This document shows, piece after piece, positions 9,253 through 18,526 of a stretch of DNA of 64,000 nucleotides. The notes beneath the pieces were generated by a model, which did no database searches, was not told the DNA's origin, and saw only the letters and a program-made list of their open reading frames with translations. A program made the translations under genes and the position numbers. The DNA comes from Chitinophagaceae bacterium UBA4411. Lineage in GTDB: Bacteria; Bacteroidota; Bacteroidia; Chitinophagales; Chitinophagaceae. Positions within the stretch are counted from its first letter, which is position 1, and each line of letters begins with the position of its first letter. Location: contig DGQP01000008.1 of NCBI GenBank assembly GCA_002400415.1, positions 62,001-126,000 of the forward strand, given 5' to 3'.

Positions 9253-10536
9253 ATGCGTAAATATGCTTTCCTGCTCCTCGTTGTATTCGTTCAGGGCACT
9301 CTTGCCGTTGCCCAGCAAATCGTAACCGTTCCCAAACCTGAAGCAGCAGGTTTTTCTTCTGAACGGCTGAAACGGCTGGACCGTGAATTGAATGAATGGG
9401 TGAACAAAGGCTGGATGAATGGCGGCGCTGCGTTGATCGTCCGTAATGGTAAGATCGCTTATTATAAAGCGGTCGGTTATAATGACCCGGATACAAAATC
9501 ACCCATGCAGAAAGAGTATATCTTCCGCATTGCTTCGCAAACCAAAGCGATCACCAGTGTGGCCATTATGATTCTTTTTGAAGAAGGAAAGTTATTATTA
9601 GACGACCCTGTTTCCAGGTATATTCCTGCCTTCCGGAAACAACAGGTGCTGGATAAATTCAACCCGGCAGATACCACTTATACAACGGTGCCTGCTAAAA
9701 GTGATATCACGATACGCCAGTTACTGACCCATACATCCGGCCTTGGTTATGCGCAAATTGGCTCCAAAGAAGCCAATGCCATTTATGCAAAAAGCAATCT
9801 TACGGCCGGTATTGGTGTAGAAAATGATAAACTACTGGATGCAATGACACGGCTCGGTAAACTTCCGCTGATGCACCAGCCCGGTGAAAAATGGACCTAT
9901 GGATTGAATTCTGATCTGCTGGGTTGTTTAGTAGAAATCATCTCCGGCATGACATTAAATGATTTCTTTAAGACCCGCATCTTTGAGCCTCTCGGCATGA
10001 AAGACACTTATTTCCATATTCCCGCTGAGAAAGCAAACCGGCTGGTTAATCTTTACCGGGAAGATTCAACCGGGAAACTGGTAAAAGCAAAAGCTGATAT
10101 GCTCAACGGGAAAACGATAACTGCCGATTACCCGCTTACCGCCTATAGTTATTACTCCGGTGGCGCCGGTTTATCCTCCACTATTTATGACTATGCGGTG
10201 TTTCTTCAAATGTTATTGAATGAAGGGCAATACAATGGTAAAAGAATTTTAAGCCGGAACAGCGTCCGGATGATGACCATGAACCAGATCGGTGATATCA
10301 CTTTTCGTGGTGATGATAAGTTTGGTTTAGGGTTCCAGATTGTAACCGAAAGAGGCAGTGCCCGCACACCTGCACAGGCCGGTACTTTCAGCTGGGGCGG
10401 TGCTTTTGCCACATCTTACTGGGTGGATCCCAAAGAAAAACTGGTACTGCTGTTTTACCGGCAGTTACAAAACACTACCAGGGGAGAAATGGCAGAAAAA
10501 TTCAGGGCCTTAACCTACCAGGCAATCAATGATTAA
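9253..10536 (+). CDS. Beta-lactamase-fold serine hydrolase, EstB-like
   Basis: 427 residues with a signal peptide ending near AVAQQ. The nucleophile motif is SQTK in IASQTKAITS. The tyrosine motif is YGL in KWTYGLNSDLLGCLVE, which is the EstB-esterase-like form rather than YxN. The late glycine-rich motif is FSWGGAFATSYWVDPKEKL. This C-terminal WGG..WxDP arrangement is typical of the class C-like esterase/transesterase group, so an esterase is more likely than a peptidase. An intrinsic terminator precedes the gene and it has its own promoter. The next gene ends 9 bp away in convergent orientation. Confidence 0.85.
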   Translation: MRKYAFLLLVVFVQGTLAVAQQIVTVPKPEAAGFSSERLKRLDRELNEWVNKGWMNGGAALIVRNGKIAYYKAVGYNDPDTKSPMQKEYIFRIASQTKAITSVAIMILFEEGKLLLDDPVSRYIPAFRKQQVLDKFNPADTTYTTVPAKSDITIRQLLTHTSGLGYAQIGSKEANAIYAKSNLTAGIGVENDKLLDAMTRLGKLPLMHQPGEKWTYGLNSDLLGCLVEIISGMTLNDFFKTRIFEPLGMKDTYFHIPAEKANRLVNLYREDSTGKLVKAKADMLNGKTITADYPLTAYSYYSGGAGLSSTIYDYAVFLQMLLNEGQYNGKRILSRNSVRMMTMNQIGDITFRGDDKFGLGFQIVTERGSARTPAQAGTFSWGGAFATSYWVDPKEKLVLLFYRQLQNTTRGEMAEKFRALTYQAIND

Positions 10537-10545
10537 CTGAATTTC

Positions 10546-12135
10546 TTATTTCTCTTCCTTCAGCAGCTCCCGGATATGGTATTCCTGTATCAGCGGCGGG
10601 TTTTCTGGTGACAGGGTGAAATAGATTTCAAGGGAAGCTTTTTCGCCGTTGATAATAAACGAACCTCTTAACTGGTTCTCTGGCTTTACAGCACTGACAG
10701 AAGTTATTTTCCCGGCTTTGGTTAAGAGTTCAGTTGCATATTTTTTCAATGTATCTATAAGATAATCCGGGAAAAAATTTTCAGCGAAGATTCCACTTTG
10801 CTTTCCCTTGTCCCAATCGGGTAATATCTTAACGAGTTCGTTCTTGCGTTGCTCCAGTATTTTTGAAGCCGGCAGCTCTCTGGGTTGCAGTTCCGCCAGT
10901 TTGATGAGTGTATCGAGTATTCTTAAATTCACAGTGCCGAATGGCGCATAGGTCCTGTTGGCAAACGCCACCACACCTATTCCATAATCAGGCATGATGC
11001 GCCATTGGCTGCCAAAACCAGGCAGTCCGCCGCTATGGCTGATATAAACACGGTTAGCGCAATCCCGCATCCAGCCCAATCCATAGTTATATGCCGTTGC
11101 AATAGCACAGGTTCTTCCGTCGGGAAATGTATAATTGGTATTTAACCCATTGAAACGCCAGGGATGATGCATTTCCCGTACAGAGCTTCTTTTTACAGGG
11201 CCATTGTCGTCTGCATTATCAGGAGGCCAGGCAGATAAATGAAATGCCATATAATTGGCAAACTCATCAATAGAACTGATCATACTCCCCATCGCACCCC
11301 AGCTGCCATCAGGTGTATCATGCAATAATTGTTCTTCCACCCAGTTCTCATTCAGCCAGCGGTAACCATGTGCCAGTTTATCTGCCGGCACATTCCCGTA
11401 TTCCCATTCTGCATTTTTCATCCCCAGCGGTTGCCAGATATTCTCTTTGATATAATCCTGGTAACGCTGACCGGAAACTTTTGTGATGATCTTTCCCAGC
11501 AAAGCAAATCCGAGATTACTGTATTCATATGCAATACCGGGGGGATTGGAAAAGGAAATCTGTTTGCCAATGAACTCCATCAGTTCTTTATCAGTATCCG
11601 CCAGCTGGCGGTCGCCCCAGGGATTATCTTCCGGGAAACCGGCGCCATGTGTCATCAGGTGGCGGACAGTAATATGGGGAGCATCAGCGGTTGGATATTT
11701 TACGTTCTTCAATTCAGGAATATAGAAATAAGCAGGATCATCGAGGTTCAATTTTCCTTCATCCCTTAATTTTAAAATAGCCATAGCCGTAAAACTCTTG
11801 CTCATGGAAGCAATACGGAATAATGAAGAAGTGCTTGCCGCTATTTTCTTATCAATATCAGTGTACCCGTATGCATTTTTATAGATCAGCCGGCCATCCA
11901 CCACAATACCAAAGGCAATACCGGGAAAGTGATTTTCGAGTGCATGATTTTTATAGAGACTGTCAATGACCGGTAAATATTTTTTGATTTTCTCCATCCT
12001 GGCGGCATCGGTAAATACAGCCGGCTGGTACAAACTGTCATATTGAACAACTGACAGCTTCTTATCACGTTCATTACCCGAACAGGAAAACAAGACAATA
12101 CTGATGACTGACAGGAAGACAAACGATCTGATCAT
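10546..12135 (-). CDS. Beta-lactamase-fold serine hydrolase, lipoprotein
   Basis: 529 residues. The N-terminus (FLSVISIVLFSCSGN) has a lipobox-like cysteine, so the mature protein is probably membrane-anchored. SxxK is SMSK in IASMSKSFTAM, YxN is YSN in YEYSNLGFALLG, and the third motif is HSGG in YISHSGGLPGFG. A C-terminal extension of about 130 residues (from about 400) is a non-catalytic beta-rich domain often appended to these enzymes. It is the last gene of a leftward run with two DUF418 genes (46 bp gap to the first), which suggests that the three products work at the envelope together. Confidence 0.85.
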   Translation of the reverse strand: MIRSFVFLSVISIVLFSCSGNERDKKLSVVQYDSLYQPAVFTDAARMEKIKKYLPVIDSLYKNHALENHFPGIAFGIVVDGRLIYKNAYGYTDIDKKIAASTSSLFRIASMSKSFTAMAILKLRDEGKLNLDDPAYFYIPELKNVKYPTADAPHITVRHLMTHGAGFPEDNPWGDRQLADTDKELMEFIGKQISFSNPPGIAYEYSNLGFALLGKIITKVSGQRYQDYIKENIWQPLGMKNAEWEYGNVPADKLAHGYRWLNENWVEEQLLHDTPDGSWGAMGSMISSIDEFANYMAFHLSAWPPDNADDNGPVKRSSVREMHHPWRFNGLNTNYTFPDGRTCAIATAYNYGLGWMRDCANRVYISHSGGLPGFGSQWRIMPDYGIGVVAFANRTYAPFGTVNLRILDTLIKLAELQPRELPASKILEQRKNELVKILPDWDKGKQSGIFAENFFPDYLIDTLKKYATELLTKAGKITSVSAVKPENQLRGSFIINGEKASLEIYFTLSPENPPLIQEYHIRELLKEEK

Positions 12136-12181
12136 GAAAATGAAATTTTTCTAAATGTAAATCAATCCTGCGTTAACGGGT

Positions 12182-13501
12182 TTACTTTTTAAACGGTTGC
12201 CGTTTCCAATAGGTCAGGCTGCGCCAGGCCCATTCCAGCGGGCCAAACCGGAAGTAATGCAGCCAGATATGACTGTAAATAATCTGCAAAGCCCATACAG
12301 CTGCCACCACATAGTATATTTCATGCCGCTGCAGCTGGCCATATTTGCCCAATCCAACCCCGTAAAAAAAGAGCCCGCATAACAGTGATTGCATCAGGTA
12401 GTTGGTGAAAGCCATTTGCCCCACCGGCCGTAGCAGTGCAAATAACCATTTAAACAAACCGGATTTGTATAACAACATGATCAAACCAAATATCCCGATG
12501 GACCGGAAGGTCCGGGATAATTCATACGACGAGAAACCAACCTGCTTTGTATAATCAAACCTGTTGAAGCCGGCTCCCACCATTTCCTGTATACGGAACC
12601 AGGAAACCGTTAACCCGACACCCAATCCAATAATGGTCATCCACAGGTATGTTTTTACCGTAGCTTTACCGGTTAATATTCCCATTTTTAAAAAGGCCAT
12701 CCCGATAAACATAAACAACATCACATCCCAGATACCAAAGTAGAGATACTGTACCAGGTCTTCTAAATACCGGCCGGTACGGTATTCATAAAGGTCCTTA
12801 TAACTGCCGGTGACCTTTTCTGTATTTTTTTGCAGTTGTTTCAGCTTGCTTTCTGCAGTATTCCTGTCTTTAAAATCCTGCATGGCTCCCAATTGTTCTT
12901 TTTGAATAAGTGTCAGTTTTGTTTTCGTTGTATCTATAGCAGCAATCTTTTCGCCAAGGTGGATCGTTTCTTTATCGTGGTACAGGTCACGGTTTTCCCT
13001 GGCCAGCATAAAAATGAAACAGAAAGCGGCGCCTGTCAGCAGTTTTTTGGGCGGCAGATTTCGAAACGCAAACATGACCATACCCAGGCAGGCATAATCC
13101 AGCAAAATATCACCGTACCAGAGCAACACAAAAACATCGAACAGGGAAAAGATCATTAACCATAATTGACGACGGAAAAAATAATCGGCAGGCATCATTC
13201 CGTCCAGCCTTTTTTCTTTCCCGCCAATAAAAAGAAGTATACCGGCCCCAAACAGCATTGAAAACAGGGCCCTTTGTGTGCCTTCGGGAAACCATTGCAC
13301 CACAGCCCATGTTTTAAAATCAACAGTTCCCCATTCATTTAATAAGAAAGGATCATGCTGAACCGGTGACGGCAAAGCAAAAGCGGGTATATTCATTAAT
13401 AATATCCCGAGAATGGCAAAACCTCTCAGGCTATCGAGGATAACGATCCTGTCCTGCTGGCTGACCGGTGCTGTTAAAACAATTGCCCTTTCTGTTGCCA
13501 T
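12182..13501 (-). CDS. DUF418 family membrane protein, tandem copy B
   Basis: A 439-residue polytopic membrane protein with the family start ILDSLRGFAILGILLMNIPA and end FRFGPLEWAWRSLTYW. Between membrane segments 4 and 5 it carries a charged loop (about residues 165-230) rich in Lys and Gln, with AIDTTKTKLT and EQLGAMQDFKDR. The neighbouring copy at 13529 has the same loop and the same ending, so the two are tandem paralogs; the first DUF418 gene in the window lacks the loop. The gap between the two copies is 27 bp. Substrate and reaction are unknown. Confidence 0.85.
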   Translation of the reverse strand: MATERAIVLTAPVSQQDRIVILDSLRGFAILGILLMNIPAFALPSPVQHDPFLLNEWGTVDFKTWAVVQWFPEGTQRALFSMLFGAGILLFIGGKEKRLDGMMPADYFFRRQLWLMIFSLFDVFVLLWYGDILLDYACLGMVMFAFRNLPPKKLLTGAAFCFIFMLARENRDLYHDKETIHLGEKIAAIDTTKTKLTLIQKEQLGAMQDFKDRNTAESKLKQLQKNTEKVTGSYKDLYEYRTGRYLEDLVQYLYFGIWDVMLFMFIGMAFLKMGILTGKATVKTYLWMTIIGLGVGLTVSWFRIQEMVGAGFNRFDYTKQVGFSSYELSRTFRSIGIFGLIMLLYKSGLFKWLFALLRPVGQMAFTNYLMQSLLCGLFFYGVGLGKYGQLQRHEIYYVVAAVWALQIIYSHIWLHYFRFGPLEWAWRSLTYWKRQPFKK

Positions 13502-13528
13502 GTACTCTATTTTATTTACTGAAGATCT

Positions 13529-14881
13529 CTATCCCATTCCCATGGTATCTGTCCCGGTATTGTCTTTCCTGATCGGTTGCTTTTTCCAATAAGTAAGGCT
13601 GCGCCAGCACCATTCCAGCGGGCCAAACCGGAAATGCCGCAACCAGATATGACTCCATATGATTTCAATAGCCCACACAGCTGCCACCACATAATAGATC
13701 TCGTACCGTTGCAGTTTACCCATCATACCGAAACCGATCCCGAAGAAAAATAGTCCGCACATAAACGATTGCATCAGGTAATTGGTAAAGGCCATCTGCC
13801 CCACCGGTCTTACTAAAGCAAACAACCATTTAAACCATCCTGATTTGTAGAGCAACATGATTAATCCGAACAAACCGAGTGAACGCAATGTCCTGGCGAT
13901 TTCATAGTACTCAAATGATTTGTATTTTGTAACCAGGAACTGGTTAAACTGGTGCTGAAGCATAAACTGCAGTTTGAACCAGGTAAGCGCAAGCCCGGCT
14001 CCCATCCCCAGGATAAACAATGCCCAATAGACTTTTACTGATGCACTACCGGTTAATACCCCCGATTTATAAAAAGCCATGCCGATCAGCATGAATAATA
14101 ATATGTCCCAGATACCGTAATATGTATAGTTAAACTCCAGCATGACGCTGACATTACTGATATATTCATATAGTTCACCATAACTACCGGTTGCCTTTTG
14201 TAAATTCTTCTTCATGTCCTTCCGCAGGGCTGCAGTATCAGATTTTTCTTTCATGGAGGTCATGGCTCCCAGTTGCTCCTGCTGCTGCTCCGTAAGTTTT
14301 ACTTTCGTGGTATCAATCTTTGCCACCAGTTCTCCTTTCTGAATTTTTCCTTTTTGCTGGTACAGGTCACGGTTTTCTCTTACCGTCATCAGGAGTAAAC
14401 AAACCCCGGCTGCAATCAATAATCCTTTTACCGGGAGTCTCCGGAATGCAAAAGCAACAATACCGATAATTGAATATTGAAATAAAATATCGCCCGGCCA
14501 GAGCAAAACGAATGCATTGAACAACCCAAAGACCAGTAACCATAACTGGCGGCGTAAAAAATATTCAGCCGGCCACAAACCGGTTGTTCTTTTTTCCAGC
14601 CGGGTCACAAACAAAATAATACCGGCGCCAAATAACATGGAGAAAATTGCCCGCTGTGTCCCCTCAGGTACCCAGTTGACAAAGAACCAAACCTTCTGGT
14701 TGATGGTCCCCATTTCATTGTTCAGCAGCAGGTGATCGAATGCCGGCTCCGGTAATCCCATGTAAGGAATATTCATCAATAAAATACCGAGAAGGGCAAA
14801 GCCTCTTAATGAATCAATAATCGTGATGCGTTCACTTTGTAATACAGGCGCAGCAGACGCCGTCTCTGGATTGGATGACAT
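13529..14881 (-). CDS. DUF418 family membrane protein, tandem copy A
   Basis: 450 residues, with ERITIIDSLRGFALLGILLM at the start and FRFGPLEWCWRSLTYWKKQP near the end. The central loop contains AKIDTTKVKLTEQQQEQLGA, closely parallel to its downstream neighbour, and the C-terminal third is nearly identical in pattern (VRPVGQMAFTNYLMQS). It is the first gene of the leftward group copy A, copy B, serine hydrolase. Duplication followed by divergence of the N-terminal and loop regions is the simplest history. The family is distantly related to membrane acyltransferases; no catalytic residue assignment is claimed. Confidence 0.85.
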   Translation of the reverse strand: MSSNPETASAAPVLQSERITIIDSLRGFALLGILLMNIPYMGLPEPAFDHLLLNNEMGTINQKVWFFVNWVPEGTQRAIFSMLFGAGIILFVTRLEKRTTGLWPAEYFLRRQLWLLVFGLFNAFVLLWPGDILFQYSIIGIVAFAFRRLPVKGLLIAAGVCLLLMTVRENRDLYQQKGKIQKGELVAKIDTTKVKLTEQQQEQLGAMTSMKEKSDTAALRKDMKKNLQKATGSYGELYEYISNVSVMLEFNYTYYGIWDILLFMLIGMAFYKSGVLTGSASVKVYWALFILGMGAGLALTWFKLQFMLQHQFNQFLVTKYKSFEYYEIARTLRSLGLFGLIMLLYKSGWFKWLFALVRPVGQMAFTNYLMQSFMCGLFFFGIGFGMMGKLQRYEIYYVVAAVWAIEIIWSHIWLRHFRFGPLEWCWRSLTYWKKQPIRKDNTGTDTMGMG

Positions 14882-14980
14882 GTTGGTTTCGTTTTGGTTG
14901 GTGATAAATGAGGGCGGCTAAAATCTTGCAGAGGGGCGGAAAGGCTCTTTAAGATACTCCTTTTTATAGTATACCACCAA

Positions 14981-15010
14981 AAGAAAACCTGTTGCTCCAA
15001 TTGCAACAGG
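14981..15010 (-). terminator. Intrinsic terminator of the E1 gene
   Basis: A perfect 8-bp stem (CCTGTTGC / GCAACAGG) with a 7-base loop is followed, on the minus strand, by TTTTCTT. It lies 34 bp past the stop codon of the leftward dehydrogenase gene. Confidence 0.75.
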
Positions 15011-15043
15011 CCAGGAAATCAATCTTCCGGAATATCAAATGAA

Positions 15044-17062
15044 TTAATAGCTGATCAGCTTTTGAACTGACTCATGTAGTCTCGCTTTCGCCAAAAAATT
15101 GTTTTCCAGTTCGGTATTAAAAGGGACCGGCGTATCTAAGGATGCACAACGCATCACCGGTGCATCTAATAAGTGAAAACAATGCTCTGCAATCCAGGCT
15201 GCGATCTCACCGCCCACGCCGCCCGTCAGCGTGTCTTCATGTAATAGTAGTACACGGCCGGTGCGTTGAACGGCTTCGCGAATGGCAAAGTAATCCAGGG
15301 GTAATAATGTCCGGAGGTCAAGGATATCAATCGAAATTTCAGGATGCTCCGCTGCATAATCTTCCGCCCAATGCACCCCGCTTCCATACGTAATGACAGA
15401 AACCTCATCGCCTTCTCTCACATGTCTTGCCTTACCGATCTCAATTTCATAATAGTCCGTTGGCACCTGCCCGCTTACCGAACGGTACAGGGCTTTGTGT
15501 TCAAAGAATAAAACCGGGTTCGGATCATTGATTGCAGCAATGAGCAATCCTTTTGCATCCGCCGGGGTACTGGGATATACTACTTTTAATCCCGGCGTTT
15601 TTACAAACCAGGCTTCATTGCTCTGGCTGTGAAAAGGACCGGCACCCACACCGCCACCGGTTGGCATCCGGATCACCACATCTGCATTTTGCCCCCAGCG
15701 GTAATGGATCTTGGCCAGGTTATTTATAATCTGGTTGAAACCTACCGTAACAAAATCAGCAAACTGCATTTCCATCATACTCTTGTATCCTTCCAGCGAC
15801 AGACCTAATGCAGTGCCCACAATCGCACTTTCACAAAGAGGCGTATTTCTCACTCTCTGTTTTCCAAATTCACTGACAAACCCTTCAGTGATCTTAAAAG
15901 CTCCCCCATATTCGGCAATATCCTGCCCCATCAGGATAAGATGAGAATGCTGCTGCATGGATTGATAAAGCCCTTCTTTGATCGCATCGATCAGCCGGAC
16001 TTCTTTAGCTGGGAGGCCGGGGTTGCTATTGAGTTGCGAATTATCAATGACGCGTATAGACGATGGACGATAGGCGATGGATGATGGCGCATATACATCT
16101 TCCAGTTCTTCTTCCGTATTCACCTGCACCGGCTTTGCAGCAAAGCCAATGGCCAGTTCGCTATCTATTTTTTCTTTGAATTCATTTTTGATCTCTTCCA
16201 GTTGTTCTGTTGTCAGCACATTTTCTGTCAGCAGGAAAGCTTCATAGTTTCTGATCGGGTCTTTCATCTCCCATAGCTTGAAGAGGTCCTGCGGTACATA
16301 TTTTGTACCACTGGCTTCTTCATGTCCCCGCATCCGGAATGTGAGGCATTCTATTAAATAGGGTTTTTGATTTTTAATACAATATTCTCTTACCCCTTTG
16401 ATCGTATCATAAACAGCCAGCACATTATTACCATCTATCTGCACCCCGTCCATACCATACCCTTTGGCTTTATCCACCAGGCTGATGCAGCGATACTGTT
16501 CATTCACCGGCGTACTCAAACCATACCCATTATTCTCTATTACAAATATCACCGGAAGGTCCCAGACAGCTGCGGTGTTCAATGCTTCATGAAAATCACC
16601 TTCACTGGTACCTCCATCACCAGTGAATGCCAGGGATACTTTTTTCTCTTTCCTTAATTTATAAGCCAATGCCACGCCATCAGCTATCGCTAACTGCGGA
16701 CCTAAATGCGAGATCATCCCGCAGATATGATGTTCTTTATTGCCAAAGTGAAAGCTCCTTTCCCTCCCCTTGCTGTACCCTTCCTGCGCACCCTGCCATT
16801 GCATAAACAGTTTACTAAGTGGCATATTGCGGCTGGTGAACACACCGAGATTACGGTGCAAAGGCATAATCCATTCATCTTCCTGCAAAGCAAGGGTGGC
16901 GCCTACCGAGATCGCTTCCTGCCCGATGCCACTAAACCATTTGGAGATTTTTCCCTGCCGCAACAGCACCAGCATTTTTTCTTCGACCAGGCGGGGCCAG
17001 AGAAGGTTTCTGTAAATATGTACAAGCTGATCGTTAGCAATATCCTTTCTGTCGAAAATCAT
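15044..17062 (-). CDS. Fused E1 alpha/beta of a branched-chain-type 2-oxoacid dehydrogenase
   Basis: 672 residues joining two usually separate subunits. Residues about 1-320 are E1 alpha, with the thiamine-diphosphate motif GDGGTSEGDFHEALN ... ENNGYGLSTP. Residues about 350-672 are E1 beta, with QFADFVTVGFNQIINNLAKI, RMPTGGGVGAGPFHSQS and a C-terminal transketolase domain. The complex decarboxylates 2-oxoacids, most likely the branched-chain keto acids, and passes the acyl group to the E2 lipoyl subunit, which is not in this window. The alpha/beta fusion is common in Bacteroidota. The interdomain linker contains an in-frame tandem-like repeat (separate entry). The gene stands alone with its own terminator. 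Confidence 0.9.
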   Translation of the reverse strand: MIFDRKDIANDQLVHIYRNLLWPRLVEEKMLVLLRQGKISKWFSGIGQEAISVGATLALQEDEWIMPLHRNLGVFTSRNMPLSKLFMQWQGAQEGYSKGRERSFHFGNKEHHICGMISHLGPQLAIADGVALAYKLRKEKKVSLAFTGDGGTSEGDFHEALNTAAVWDLPVIFVIENNGYGLSTPVNEQYRCISLVDKAKGYGMDGVQIDGNNVLAVYDTIKGVREYCIKNQKPYLIECLTFRMRGHEEASGTKYVPQDLFKLWEMKDPIRNYEAFLLTENVLTTEQLEEIKNEFKEKIDSELAIGFAAKPVQVNTEEELEDVYAPSSIAYRPSSIRVIDNSQLNSNPGLPAKEVRLIDAIKEGLYQSMQQHSHLILMGQDIAEYGGAFKITEGFVSEFGKQRVRNTPLCESAIVGTALGLSLEGYKSMMEMQFADFVTVGFNQIINNLAKIHYRWGQNADVVIRMPTGGGVGAGPFHSQSNEAWFVKTPGLKVVYPSTPADAKGLLIAAINDPNPVLFFEHKALYRSVSGQVPTDYYEIEIGKARHVREGDEVSVITYGSGVHWAEDYAAEHPEISIDILDLRTLLPLDYFAIREAVQRTGRVLLLHEDTLTGGVGGEIAAWIAEHCFHLLDAPVMRCASLDTPVPFNTELENNFLAKARLHESVQKLISY
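16055..16087. repeat. In-frame degenerate tandem repeat in the E1 linker
   Basis: About four imperfect copies of an 8-9 base unit (GACGATGG / GACGATAGG / CGATGG / ATGATGG) occur inside the E1 fusion gene. They encode a linker with two PSSI units (APSSIAY, RPSSIRV) between the alpha and beta domains. Low-complexity GACGATRG repeats of this type are normally intergenic, and here the sequence is translated in frame. The flanking coding sequence shows no frame change. Confidence 0.6.
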
Positions 17063-17235
17063 ACTGCAAACCTATTAAAAAAGGCACAAGGAACAAGAAA
17101 CCAATACCTGAGAAGCCGTACACCGGTATGAAGAAATTGTAACCCCTTGCTGCCACCTGTTAAAGCAATGACAAAAACCGGTGGAGTGATTGTGAAATTC
17201 CCCGGCTACCGGCATCATGGACTAAAATTATACAT

Positions 17236-18414
17236 ATGCATATGCTGCTGAAACCATCTGTCGCCATGTTTTCCATCTTCCTCGGATTAACGGCCCTTGA
17301 TACCACTCTTACTCCCCATCAGAGTACTCCATCAGCACCCGGGCCGGTTATTAATAAACCAGCACCGAAGATCCAGGCGGCCATTTTGCTGGATGTGAGC
17401 AATAGTATGGACGGCCTGATCGAACAGGCCAAAGCCCAGCTCTGGAATATGGTGACGGTAATGGGCAAAGCAAAATGTAATGAAGCGTTGCCGCAGATTG
17501 AGATTGCCTTATATGAATACGGCCGGGATACTAACCCCATCAAAGATGGTTATGTGAAACAGGTATCCTCTTTTACATCTGATCTTGATAGGTTATCACA
17601 GGATCTTTTTAAACTCACCACTAACGGCGGACAGGAATACTGTGGTGAGGTAATCTATACTTCGCTGAATGAATTGAAATGGGACAGCTCTTCTGCCAGC
17701 TATAAAGTGATATTTATTTCCGGTAATGAAGATTTTTTACAGGGCGGCATTACTTATACCAAAGCCTGTGAAGAAGCCCGGAAAAAAGGAGTGATCGTGA
17801 ATACAATTTATTGTGGTGAAAAAATGCAGGGTATCCGTGAGCACTGGAACCTGGGCGGCGAATGCGGTAACGGCAGTTTTACGAATATTGATCCCAATGC
17901 CGCCTTAGACGATATCGTTACTCCTTATGATTCCACGCTGTTTGTACTGAACCGCAAACTCAATGGCACCTATATTGGTTATGGATCTGCCGGGGCCTCA
18001 GGTTTCATGCGCCAGGAACAAATGGACCTCGCTAATACAAAGCTCAACCAGGCTGCTATGGCAAAACGGGTGGCCGTAAAAGGGAATAAACAGTTATACA
18101 ATAACTCCGGCTGGGACCTGCTGGATGCGGTGGCTGCTGATAGTTTATTTGTTGCTAAAGTGGACCTGAAGACACTGCCCGACAGTTTACAAAATAAAAG
18201 CAGGGTTGAGTTACAACAGATCGTAAACGCCAAGAATAACGAAAGAAGCCTGATCCAGAAACAGCTGGGTGAAGTAAGCATAAAAAGAGAAGCTTATATA
18301 GCTGCTGAAAGAGCCAAAGCTGCCGGGAAGAATAATAATACCGCCACTTTAGAAACACAGGTGGAGAAGATCATCAAAGAACAGGCAAGACGGTTCAATA
18401 TGATCATTCAATAA
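17236..18414 (+). CDS. Secreted von Willebrand factor A domain protein
   Basis: 392 residues with an N-terminal signal segment (LLKPSVAMFSIFLGLTAL). Residues about 50-240 form a vWA fold with a complete metal-ion-dependent adhesion site start, AAILLDVSNSMDGLIEQA (DxSxS), and a later VIFISGNEDF strand. The C-terminal part (about 260-392) is helical and charged, with VNAKNNERSLIQKQLGE, and may be a coiled coil. vWA proteins mediate metal-dependent protein contacts; the partner is not visible. Two ATG codons six bases apart could serve as start; the upstream one is used here. Confidence 0.75.
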   Translation: MHMLLKPSVAMFSIFLGLTALDTTLTPHQSTPSAPGPVINKPAPKIQAAILLDVSNSMDGLIEQAKAQLWNMVTVMGKAKCNEALPQIEIALYEYGRDTNPIKDGYVKQVSSFTSDLDRLSQDLFKLTTNGGQEYCGEVIYTSLNELKWDSSSASYKVIFISGNEDFLQGGITYTKACEEARKKGVIVNTIYCGEKMQGIREHWNLGGECGNGSFTNIDPNAALDDIVTPYDSTLFVLNRKLNGTYIGYGSAGASGFMRQEQMDLANTKLNQAAMAKRVAVKGNKQLYNNSGWDLLDAVAADSLFVAKVDLKTLPDSLQNKSRVELQQIVNAKNNERSLIQKQLGEVSIKREAYIAAERAKAAGKNNNTATLETQVEKIIKEQARRFNMIIQ

Positions 18415-18415
18415 A

Positions 18416-18487
18416 GATCGCACAGAGGGAAGGAGGTAAAAGAAAATCAACACATCTCCTTTTCTCTTTATTCCTCGGTGCGGTGCC
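18416..18487. repeat. Dispersed palindromic repeat, copy 1
   Basis: An imperfect inverted repeat lies between two convergent genes. The left arm begins ATCGCACAGAGGGAAGGAG and the right arm ends CCTCGGTGCGGT. A second, better-preserved copy with the same outer arms (CATCGCACAGAG) sits at 31445-31510, also between convergent genes. The two share the order CGCACAGAG - purine-rich - pyrimidine-rich - CTCnGTGCG. It is probably a non-autonomous dispersed repeat. Confidence 0.6.
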
Positions 18488-18526
18488 TTTTTATTACGCT
18501 TTTCTTTTTACTCTGTACGACTCAGC

